A DNA stretch of 55,676 nucleotides from Oehlia diaphana (lineage: Eukaryota; Glomeromycota; Glomeromycetes; Glomerales; Glomeraceae), in contig QZLH01000089.1 of assembly GCA_003833135.1 (NCBI GenBank), positions 75,647 to 131,322 of the forward strand, in the 5' to 3' direction. Both the position numbers and the translations under genes were made by a program. This document shows, piece after piece, positions 22,171 through 33,134 of the stretch (its first letter is position 1; the number at the start of each line of letters is the position of its first letter). The notes under the pieces were generated by a model that was not told the DNA's origin, did no database searches, and saw nothing but the letters and a program-made list of their open reading frames with translations.

Positions 22171-23955
22171 TCCTTTTTTAGATTTAAATGGGAGAAAGAG
22201 AATTTAACGTCGATTGAGAACATTAATTGTTTAAATATTGTGTTGATCATTATAGAGACTAATGCTAAAAATGGAATCGGCAAATTTGAAGCTCATGATG
22301 CTCATGATGCTCATCCGTATCCTGTGACATTTTTCATCACCGGGCCACCATTTTTTTGCTGAAAAGATGGAAAAATCCTATTCATCACACTTATTCACGC
22401 ACTATCTGCCAAATATGCGCCACACTTAAATTTCAGTAATACTCTCTCATGTATTGTTATGCATGCCACTCAAAATCATACCTAATTTTATAATTAACGT
22501 CATTTTTATTCATAACCAATATTTTATCCCATCCTTTTTACTGGTTCTACCAAGATCGGCATGATCTAATAGGCTGCATAATATTCAAAATGAAATGTTG
22601 TATCTACCTCTTAGCTTTAAGTGAGACAACTCTGTAACTTCTTAGGAGTAAATTAATTATCGCAAATTATAATAATTTTTTGATAAGTGATTGCAACTAA
22701 ATTTTGTGGCTGTGATTTTCGGTAATTGTGCTAAGCACTTTTATAAAATATGATCCAGACGATAATTTAAAAATTTCGACCGGAATTAAATAGATGGGTT
22801 GCTCAAAATTAAAGAGAATCCGGGTCTATTGCCGGTCCGGGCCGGGTATTGTGGCCCGCTGTAGTCTCTAAATCTGATATACGTCCATACACGTGGTTGT
22901 CGGTTTTTTCCATTTTATTATAAACTTCGGAATAAATATTAATTTTGTTATGAATTATTTACACAAATAATACAATTAGTTATACAGATATACAATCGTA
23001 CAGTACATACAAATAATTTTTAATAATTTTATTATGCAGATCCGCACCATTTTTCTGTTCAATCATTCTATCAATTGATTCGTCAACCATGTATCGCGGA
23101 ATTAGTATTGTCGGGATCATCGGATTCGATAACAGATAATTTCGGCCAAATTTTTATTAATTATATATGATAGAAGTTCTACCCAAATTGAGGTTTGAGA
23201 AAATGCACATCAGCCACTTTTAAGTTGCCACCAAAAATGTCATTTAAACTTTAAACTATATTTAGACAATAACACAAATAGTAACGAACACATGCTCAGC
23301 AGTAATGGACGTTTCATATTTATAAAAATTATGTATAATGAAGATCTTTTGGCCTTTAAACCCGATTTTAATTGGTAATATAATTTATTAATGTTTGTAT
23401 TATAAATTTTTGTTGTCCTTTTCTATAACTTTCGTCGCCATCCATGCTTTACCATTAAAAAACGCCTTTTCTTTTTTATTTCGATTAATTCTTTCTTACT
23501 TTCTTTCTTTCTTTTAATATTCTAACATACAAAGTATTCTTTCTTTCATTTTCTCTTATTTAACCCTTCACTCTTTACTTTACCCAACTGTTACTTTACC
23601 TCCATATTTATTTTATTTTTTTTTATTTTGAAAAGGCTGGACCTTCAAAAGACTTTCGGAACAAACATGTATTATGTAAATTTATGATATATTAATATAT
23701 TATACTTTAGTATTATTATATTAATATATTGTTGATTTTTTACATATTTGTGTTCTAATAAGTAATTCTTTCCCTAAATAAATAGATTTTAAATTAATTG
23801 ATCGCTTTATCCTTTTAACAAATTCACTGCGAATTCTTTTTTTCATTACGAATTAAAAATTCAATTCCTTTTTCTTGTACATTAGAATTTTTGTAATTTG
23901 TAGTATATCATCAATCTATATTATATATTCTTTCTCTCCTTAAAAGTTATTAAAG
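22171..23955. other. Divergent intergenic region between BTB-TLDc and CSC1 genes
   Basis: Shared upstream space of two divergently transcribed genes. It contains a local GC-rich patch at about 22818-22868 (CCGGTCCGGGCCGGG) in otherwise AT-rich DNA, a triple ATGCTCATG run near 22295, and a CT-rich stretch at 23440-23640. The CT-rich stretch lies 300-500 bp before the CSC1 start and may be part of its promoter. No gene is seen. Confidence 0.55.
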
Positions 23956-26900
23956 ATGAGTTATGTACCGCCAGAAGAACAAGAAACCAAAATAACTATT
24001 ACGGGTATGTACTCCCAATTGGCTGTTAATACGGCCATTGGTGTTGGTACTCTCATAGTTTTTGGTTTTTTGAGACCTAGGAACGGAAGTAAGTAATTGA
24101 TATTAATGTGGAACTAAAATGAAAGCAGTGAAAAAGTTTTACTTATATCCTAATAATTGAACTTAATCTTTTTAGTTGTTTATGCACCCAAACAAAAATA
24201 TTCATCAGAAAAGTAAGTGTGATAATTTTCATGATTATTTATTATGATTTCTAAATTATTGATTTTTAACTTTGATTTTTTTTTTTTTACTTTAGAAAAC
24301 AACCTCCAAAGATTGAAAATCAAGGAATATTTTCATGGGTTAAACCGGTAATATCAGCACCAGAAGAATTATTAGTAGAAAAAATAGGATTAGATGCGGT
24401 GATGTTTTTGAGATTTATTAGAATGTGCAGAAATATGTTTTTATGGTTATTTTTACTTGGATTAGCAATTGCTGGTGCAAATTTATACGGTACTAGGCAA
24501 GATCGTAAACAATTTCCTAAAACTGATAATCCATTGCAATATTTGAGCATATCGTTTTTAAGAAATGTGAGTTATTTTTTATTGTCATTGTTTAACTCTT
24601 TTAAAAAGCGATGATATTTTTTTCTAACAGAATTTTTCCTTTATATTTCAGTCGCGTTGGTTTTGGATACATGTAGCGTTTACATGGATATTTTCATTGA
24701 TCATATTTCGATTTTTATACAAACAATATAAAGAATATTCAACATTGAAAAAACAATATTTTCGATCAGAAGAATATCAAAGTTCATTACATTCAAGAAC
24801 AATATTGATCACTGGAGTACCATCAAATATGCAATCAGATGAAGGATTACAAAAATATGTTATAGGAAATTTAAAAGTTAATCAACAACAAGTATCACAA
24901 GTGCATATATCAAGAAAAGTTGGTAGATTACCGGAATTGATTGAAGAACATGAAAAGGCGGTTAGAGATCTTGAATCAGTATTAGTAAAATATTTAAAAG
25001 ATCCGAATCATATTTCGAGTAAAAGACCAAAACATAGTTTAGGCGGAGGATGTGGAGAACAAAAAGTTGATAGTATTGATTATTATACATCACGAATACA
25101 ATCTTTAGAAGAAGAAATTTATAGTGAAAGGGAAAGAATAAAGGAAAGGAAAGCCATTAATTACGGATTTGTTTCATTCACAAATATCGCTGATGCGCAT
25201 TCAGTAGCGAAAAAATTTGAAGGCAAAGTTACCTTGAATGAACCTCAAATATTGTTAGCGCCATGGCCAAAAGATATTATTTGGAATAATTTAACAGTGA
25301 CAAATGCTGTCAAGGGAACAAGAAGATTGATTGGATATGCATTCTTTCTTTTATTATGCTTTTTTTGGTTAATTCCTATTAGTTTATTATCAACGGCAGC
25401 TCAAATTCAAAATATAGTTAAGATAGCGCCATTTACAGAAGATATTTTTTACGCGAATGACTTTGTAGCGGGTTTTATTCAATCTTGGATGAGTCCAATG
25501 ATAATGGGTATATTTTTTATCGTACTTCCTCAAATATTAAGAATAATATCAAGATATCAAGGAAAAGTAACAAAATCATCATTGGATAGAGCAGTTTTAG
25601 GAAAATTATATCTGTTCTTTTTAATTAACAATATTGTAATATATACATTATCTTCCACTTTCTTGGATTTATACGGTAAAATTAGGGCCACAATAAATGC
25701 CGGTAATACAGACTTTAAAGATTTTTATAAAGTTATTAAAGAAGCGGATTTCTTGGATGAATTAGCGGATTCTTTAATTAAAGTCTCATCATTTTGGATT
25801 AATTATATTAGTCTAAGAGGTGTTGGTGCCATATTTGATCTAGCACAAATAGTTTCATTAATTTTAATCAGCATTAAAAAACTTTTCGTTCAACCTACTC
25901 CAAGAAATATTAAAGAATTTAGTAGACCTCCAGATTTTGATTATCCTGTTTATTATAATATTCATTTATTTTTCTTCACCGTTGGAATGTTATATAGCGT
26001 AATTGCACCTTTGATTTTATTCTTTTGTTTCACTTACTTTAGTTTGGCCCTTTTGGTTTACAGATATCAATTAATGTAAGTACGCGAGATAAACACGCAT
26101 GAGTAATAGTTAACTGAGTTCATGAATAACTAATGAAACCTCTATTTTTTTTTTACATTTTTAGGTACGTGTTTACAACGAAAATAGAGACGGGAGGAAC
26201 ATTTTGGAGGGTAGTTTTTAATAGACTCATCGCTTCTTTATTATTCTGGCAAGTGATAATGATCACTGTGATGAACTTGAAAGGAGCTCATATCCAATCG
26301 GTAGCATTACTTCCATTACCTGCAATAACATTAATAGTTAAATTTATTTGTGCAAAAAGATTTGATGCACCAATTCGTTATTATAAACGAAAAAGTTCCG
26401 ATCCAGAATATAATAATAATATAGTTTCCAATACTAATGATAAAGTTAGTAATAGATTTGGACATCCTGTATTAACAGCAGAATTGATTACTCCAATGGT
26501 GCATTCAAATGTTAAACATTTATTAAGTAAAGTTTATAATGGTAGAATTGATGAAGCAAAAGTTAATAGAAGGGGCACAATTAGAAGCATGTCAATGGTA
26601 GTAGGCAAAAATAATCAAAGTTTTAATATTCAAACGGTTGATCATAAAGAATTGGAATGGGATGAGCAAGCTTATTATGAAGAACAAAAACCTGGTTATT
26701 ACATAGATTACAGTGAAACCGCTAGCAATTATTCTGGTACTACATACGCGTCAGCAAATAATTTCCCTCAGAAGAATCAGAATCATCATCAACAAAGAAA
26801 TATGCATCCAAATAATAATCCAAGATTACCTCCAAATTCTCCTAATAGTCCTAATAATCCTAATTATCATAATCCCAATAATCCCAATAGTCCTAATAGT

Positions 26901-27392
26901 CCTAATAATAACGTTTATCCTAAACAACCAAGACCTAGATATCAATATGATAATAATAGCTCATCATCGTTACATTTACTCCGACAAGAAAGTCCTGCAC
27001 CTTCTGTTGATAATTATAGTAATTATAGTGATGATGCTTCTTCTCTTTATAGACAACAACCTAGAGAAATTAATAATTACAATAATTCCGCACCTAGAGG
27101 CGGCTATACGCCTCCACTCCCACCTCCAATTACTCCACCACAACAATATAACCAACGAGGTTATAACCAAAACAATTACAATCAAAATAATCATAATAAC
27201 AATTATCATCAAAATAATTATAATCAAAATAATTATAATCAAAATAATTATAATCAAAATAATTATAATCAAAATAATTATAATCAAACTAACTATAATC
27301 AGAATAATTATAATCAAAATAATTATAATTATAATCATCAAAATTATAATAATCAAAATGATCGAGGATATAATAATCATCAAGGTTATTGA
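23956..27392 (+). CDS. CSC1/OSCA-family stress-gated cation channel
   Basis: Five exons (23956-24088, 24176-24212, 24296-24566, 24652-26075, 26165-27392) join to 1030 residues. It matches the CSC1/TMEM63/OSCA family of osmotically or mechanically gated channels of the plasma membrane. In order: the first membrane segment (about 20-42), FLRFIRMCRNMFLWLFLLGL, WFWIHVAFTWIFSLIIFRF, and a cytosolic RRM-like domain (about 171-355, with SRTILITGVPS and NYGFVSF). The LAPWPKDIIWNNL linker leads into the multi-pass pore region (about 355-700). The last 200 residues are a disordered Pro/Asn/Gln tail ending in a dozen NNYNQ-type repeats. All splice sites are consensus. The core is complete for the family; the Asn-rich tail is an unusual extension. 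Channel function is inferred from the family. Confidence 0.93.
27190..27345 (+). repeat. 15-bp coding repeat (AATTATAATCAAAAT) in the CSC1 tail
   Basis: About ten near-perfect units of a 15-bp phrase encode Asn-Tyr-Asn-Gln-Asn. The unit length keeps the frame, so copy number can vary without breaking the protein. All other frames through here are long only because of the repeat and are not genes. Confidence 0.85.
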
Positions 27393-29505
27393 TAATATAT
27401 CACGGAATGAATGAATCATTAGTAAATTAAATTAGAAAATGATTCATCCGGGATATATTTCATTTGTTTGTTGTAATTTTTTAATTATTTATTTGTACTT
27501 TTTTTTTGTATTTTTTATTTTAAGTAAATAAAATTTTTTTTCCTTTAAACTTTAAATTAATTACATTTTTCAAGAACTTGGTAAAATTAAAGAAATTTGC
27601 GTATAATTAATTTCAAATGACTTCATATTGATCATTGTTACAGATTAATTCCCGTCACCGATGATGGTGTTATCGTTGTTGAATTAATCTTTATGTTATC
27701 ACTTAGGCCATTTCAGCCAATGAAATCAATGTTATAGCGCTCTATAAGTAAAAAAATCACCAAATCAAACTATTCATAAAGTGATACAGATATTTCCAAG
27801 TATGAAGTGAAACATGATCTGTATCAAGATTTTAACGCATGCAACAATTGCAACATTGGACAACATGGTCAAATTTTGCATTGCCGTATTTCTTTGTTAT
27901 TGGAATCAAACCTTGAGCTGTTTAAACTTATAAGTTATAAATAATTATTATGAATGCTTTTCTCTTACTTCAAAAAGGGATGCATACTTGTTTTACGCAT
28001 TACGTTACTAGATCGTTACAATCACGTGATATAGGATATGTATTACCTGTCAGTTCGTCTATATTTAAAATATTTTTTTTATTAATAATCTAACAAGATA
28101 TATATATATACATCTGTATGTAAGAAATTATTCGATGATTATTTCTTCATTTTTCAGAACTTATTAGTATTGAAGCATAAAAAATAAAAATTAATCAAAT
28201 TATATAGTAATATTTTATGTAATAAAATTTTTAATAGTATAATTAATAATTAAATTGAAAATTAATTTACTTTTTTGCAAATAATTTTATTTATTTTATT
28301 TTATTTTATTTTATTTTATTTTATTTTATTTTATTTTATTTTATTTTATTTTATTTTATTTTTATTTCGTTTTTTTTTAATTTATTTTATTAAAAGTAAA
28401 GGATTATTGAAAAGATTATTATTATTCTATTTTTATATTTTTTATATATTTTTTGCCTACTATTTAAGCTAGATATATTTATTGGTATTTTTAAAATTAT
28501 TAAAATTACTTATATACAAAAATAAAAAAAAAAAAATACAAAAATACAAAATACAATTTTTTGTTCTGAAAATTTCCAAGTAATATATATGGAAGATATA
28601 CTAAAAATATCCAGAAAAAAAAATATACTATATGAAAGGTTTTATCAATTTTAAAATTTTGAATATACAACCTTTTGAATAACATCAATTTGGTAAATTT
28701 GATTGACATTGTGTTATTTATATTTTAGCCAATCAGAAATCTTTCCCCTTGTACTTACATTTTAATAAGGCCTTCCAAAGTTCATTCTGTTAATTAGTTC
28801 TAAACTAATAAAAGAAAATGTTGAAAATAAACAACATCACCAACCTGTAGGTGAACTTCTTAAAATTGTCAAATTGTTACCATTGTAAAAAAACTCAAGA
28901 AATTTCTTTGCATCCATTGATCCATGCAGATTAATAATATATTACAAAGAAAATACATACTGCGGATAGAAATATTTTTTTAAAATCTCTCCCGGAAAAT
29001 TTCTGCGTCGAATTTCAGAAATTTTCCGTATAATACAATACGGTAAATCGAATGGATTTCACGGGTAAAATCAAATACGTAAATATTATTTCATTGAAAG
29101 GGATGCTTATGTATAAACATTTGACTTTTATGTACTATGTAAAAGGCTGCGGGTAACAATTGTCGAACATAATTAACATATTTCAGACTTGTTGATTTTA
29201 AGAGGATAGACGTTCATTAAATGAATTTTGGCGGGAAATTTTTTAAAAAAAGAATGTGTCATTTACTTAAATTGGGTCTATTGCATGCAAAATGCAAAGA
29301 AAGAACTTTAATGACTGCCTTTTTGATAGACTTTTCATTGTTTGAAAAAAAATCCATTATAAAGTATACCCATTTCCGTTAAAAAAAATGAGAAAAAAAA
29401 TATTTTCTATATTTTTCTATATTTTTTTCAAAAAATTTTCTCTTTTTTTATTATAAAATTTTTTTTTTTTTTTTTAAAAAAAAAAATAATTATTATTATA
29501 TTAAA
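27393..29505. other. Intergenic region with microsatellite and one coding relic
   Basis: Mostly AT-rich and without genes. It contains the (TTTTA)n array at 28285-28368. At 28795-28960 a relic reads ENVENKQHHQPVGELLKIVK, then a stop, then KNSRNFFASIDPC, which looks like part of a decayed gene of unknown family. A dense T-run then A-run (29455-29485) lies just before the next gene's start. Confidence 0.5.
28285..28368. repeat. (TTTTA)n microsatellite
   Basis: Sixteen or so uninterrupted TTTTA units, followed by TTTTTATTTCG. It is probably length-polymorphic. The open frame across it has no coding meaning. Confidence 0.95.
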
Positions 29506-32059
29506 ATGGCATTACGTAAAATGTATATTAAGAAAGATGAAATTACTAAAAATGAAAATCCTATAGAATATAATGGAAATAAAACAAATGTATATATAGG
29601 AAATTATAAAGGTCAAGATGTAGCGATTAAATTGAGTAAGGTACGATAAAGAAAAAACAATTTTTTTCCTTATTAAATTATAAAAAATTTTTTTTTTTAT
29701 TAATAAATTAATTTATTTTATAAAAATAATTAGAATGACCAAGAAACGACACGACAAGAATTTTATACATATTATAGATTACGTTCAAGTCAAAATATAA
29801 TAAAATGTTTTGGTATAATGTCATTACCAAATCAAAACTTATCATTAATATTTGAATATGCATCTAAAGGCAATTTACATGATCATCTAAAATCTTCTTC
29901 ATTAACTTGGGAAGAAAAATTTAAATTTTTAAATGAAATATTCTTAGGATTAGATTATTGTCATGAAAAACATATTTTACACTTAAATTTAAAATTATCA
30001 AATATATTAGTGACGGATGATGGTATAATTAAATTAACCGATTTTGCAGTCAAAGGAGGTGTAAATAAAAAAGATGATGACGAAAAAAAAAGTTTTAAAA
30101 AAGATTCTTTATGTTGGCTGGCTCCAGAAAGAATTTGTAAAGATGAAAACATTAATTCATGGTTTGTAAAGTAAGTATTTTATTATGGTTTTTTTTTGCT
30201 TTCTATTCAAACGTGTGCTAAAATAATTTAATTAATTTTTTTTTAGAAATCCATATTTGTCTGATATTTATTCTTGTGGACTTATTCTTTGGAGTGGTAA
30301 GTTTTATTTAGTTTCATTTTTTTTTTTTTAAGGAAATCTAAAATCTCAAAAATTTTAACTTGTAGTCGTATGTGACGGAATGATTCCATATGAGAATTTG
30401 GAAAGTGAGAATATAGAGAAAGAAAAATCTAATGTTAATACTATTCAAGATTTAAATGAAAAACTTCCCAAAGATTGTCCTAAAAATTATATTAAGGTTT
30501 TTAATAATTTAACCAAGTATAATCCTGAAGAACGATGTACACTTTCGACAGCTGTTACAGATTTACAATCAACATGTGATGAAGTAGATGAAATAAAGGA
30601 ATCTTTGAATTCTGAGCAAATTATGGTTGAATCACAATTAAAAATTAATCAACAACCACAGGAAAAAACAGAACAAGAAAATATTCAACAAAAAAATTTA
30701 GATTTCAAAAAAAAGAACGAAGAAATAATAAATCAACCACGTAATTCTGTTTCATTTCCAGATCTTAAAAATTCTGCTATTGAAGCGTTAACTGAACAAG
30801 AAAGGAAGGAAAGGAGGTATAGTTCAGCAGAATTAATTGGTGATAACAATTCAAAATCGTTTAGGAGAAGTGGAGTTAGCTTTTATGAACATCCCATTAA
30901 CGTAAATTCAAGATTAATAAATACTAGTTTCTTTCGATCAACACCATCACCATCACCATCTTCTAAAATATCGGCAGCACCTAGTGTACTTACAACTACA
31001 CAACAAAGTACAATAAGTGTAGCTTCTCAAATTAATTTCATTGAGGAATTATTTGAATTCTATCAATCACAGGTTAGAATAGATTTAAATAGTTTTCCAA
31101 AACAACTACAATATTGGCTAAAATCAAAGCAATTAGATCCCACGTCATTATTCGATTCAGTTAAAAATGTCCCATCACAAAAGTTTTATGAATCATTACT
31201 TGGTATACTATATGAGAACGGTATAGGAACGCCACAAGATAAAATATTGGCTTTTCATTGTTATACAATGGGTAAAGATAATAATGATCCAATATCAAAA
31301 GCTTTACTGGCTAATGCTCATCTCATTGGTTGTGGTACAAAAAAAAGCGTCAAACAAGCTTATATGCTGTTGAAAAAATATTCCAACGAAGGGAATATAT
31401 GGTGTCAATTTATGTTAGCAGAATATTATTATAATAATACTATCTCGATTAATTGTTTCGGTAAGAAGAACTTGATGTTAAGAGATACTAGTAAAGAAGC
31501 GTTTATGTGGTATATGAAATCTGCTCAAGGTGGTTATATTAATGCTGAATATAAAATTGGTGATTGTTATAAAAAAGGTTTTGGAGCTATTAAAAGTAAT
31601 CTTGCCGCTTTTCAATGGTATTTAAAAGCCGCTATAAATGGGTTAATGATCGCACAATACAAGGTAGCAAAATGTTATCAAAATGGAGATTATGATGGTG
31701 GAATTGGTGAAAAAAATGAAAAGACTGATGAAAATGAAGCATTTAAATGGTATTTAAGAGCTGCTTCGAATAGGTATGAAAAAGCAATGAAAATTGTTGC
31801 TGAAGGATATGAAAATGGGTATCATATTGATAAAGATTTAGGCGAAGCGAAAAAGTGGTATGAACAGGCCTTGCTATTAGGATTAGATTGGGCTTATACA
31901 AAATTAAGACAATGGTGTGATCAAGATATTATCGTAAGTAAAATAAATTAAATTTAATGCGATACTTTCATATACATAAATATTGATACGTAAATTTTTT
32001 AATTTTTTTTCTTTTAGAAAAGTAATGATCCACTGTATTATGAGATTATGTTGAGATAA
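29506..32059 (+). CDS. Pseudokinase with C-terminal Sel1 repeats
   Basis: Exons 29506-29640, 29734-30170, 30247-30296, 30366-31933 and 32018-32059 join to 743 residues. If the last intron (GTAAGT...TTTTAG) is not spliced, the protein instead ends at 31951. An N-terminal kinase fold (about 30-270) keeps the ATP-site Lys (VAIK, about 41) and APE (175-177). However, the catalytic loop is HLNLKLSN (128-135) instead of HRDLKxxN, and the DFG motif is DFA (148-150). The catalytic Asp is thus Asn, so phosphotransfer is unlikely. A charged, Gln/Ser-rich linker (about 290-480) follows. The C-terminal half has five or six degenerate Sel1 repeats (FYESLLGILYENGIGTPQDK, AEYKIGDCYKKGFGA, AQYKVAKCYQNGD), typical scaffolding repeats. 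It is the upstream neighbour, on the same strand, of an intact kinase-Sel1 gene. A scaffold or decoy role is inference. Confidence 0.85.
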
Positions 32060-33134
32060 TATTTATTTAACTTAATTAGCAAGTTTGGTATATGTTATTA
32101 AATGTAAGGAACATAATATAACGAACACTTGTAAGTCCATCCTTCGCTATTAGTAGTAGATTTAAAAACTTTGTTTGATGGGATCTCACTATAATTGGTT
32201 GGATGGTTTTATTTTTTGACGAATTAAATCATATTAGTCATATTAAAATCAATCAAATGGGTCGATTTTTGACTTTCAGAGATTTGATTTCGACTCTATT
32301 CTGACTTGTGGATTTGATATCCATTAATTGCATCAGCAAGTATTAATTGACAGTTGTCAGTGACGACTGGACATTATTAATGAAAGTTGTATTTGTTATA
32401 TATTTATTAATTAAAAAATTAAATAAAGCAATAAAAACATATATATAAATAAATATACATTTAGCTTGTACTGTACATGTAATTTTTACAATTGATAACC
32501 ATTTTTAGGGGAAAATTTTCTCCATTTTTATTAGAATTACAAATAGATGAGTTGAAGGTCACGGTGTATTGTAAAATGTGTGTTGTTATTGTCGGAGGAA
32601 ATGTTGTTTGAGGACAACATTTGGCTTAAGACTAGAATTGGTTTTTACAGTTTAATAAAAAGTTATCTAAACTTGGCATAACATAAGATCTTGATTCTTC
32701 TACAACAAGTGAATTATTTTCTTTGGGACTTTTCCGCCTAAAGCCCCAATTCCACAAATTATTACGATAAGCCATTCTTCTGCAGGCGCAGTAAGGTATA
32801 GATATGACATTTGCTTCATTTTAAGTTTCTGCTTAGATAATTTGTGTCACCACTAACTACTTAAAATTTTTTTTCCTACTCTTTTTAGTTTATACGATAT
32901 ATTCAACAAACAAATAATTAAATTGGTTAGATGAATTCACAAAATACAATTAGATAATGTTATATAAATATACAATTACAAACATTAGATTAATTCGCTC
33001 GATCAAAAATAAACATTATCACGTGAAATTACAATGAGGTATATATGCATAGATTGATACGCGCTCAATGATCGACGTTTTCCCTTTTTTCTGTTTACGA
33101 TCGTATTGTTTTTTTAAGAACATTAAAAAAAAAA
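32060..33134. other. Spacer between the two kinase-Sel1 genes
   Basis: About 1.07 kb, AT-rich, with one candidate small minus-strand ORF (32632-32775). Upstream of the downstream gene it contains ATCACGTGA near 33018. No other feature was recognised. Confidence 0.5.
32632..32775 (-). CDS. Candidate 47-residue small protein
   Basis: A clean ATG-to-TAG frame on the minus strand starting MAYRNNLWNWGFRRKSP and ending LNCKNQF. Codon use is balanced and the text is not low-complexity, unlike the neighbouring AT-rich DNA. The product would be basic and Trp/Arg-rich at its N-terminus, and soluble with no signal peptide. It is divergent from the kinase-Sel1 gene at 33135 and would share its upstream region. 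It could equally be an exon of a longer transcript or chance. No family is recognised. Confidence 0.3.
   Translation of the reverse strand: MAYRNNLWNWGFRRKSPKENNSLVVEESRSYVMPSLDNFLLNCKNQF

Noticed and set aside
27190..27345. Regular direct repeats that could be mistaken for a CRISPR array
   Set aside because: Units are 15 bp, contiguous, without spacers, and encode the CSC1 tail; the organism is a eukaryote.
26976..27419. Long minus-strand Ile-rich frame and a plus-strand Ile-rich frame over the CSC1 tail
   Set aside because: Both are alternative-frame readings of the AT-rich 15-bp coding repeat; only the NNYNQ frame is spliced to the channel.
28275..28709. Hydrophobic ORFs beside the TTTTA array
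   Set aside because: Simple-sequence and AT-run translation (repeating LFYFI), with no gene features.
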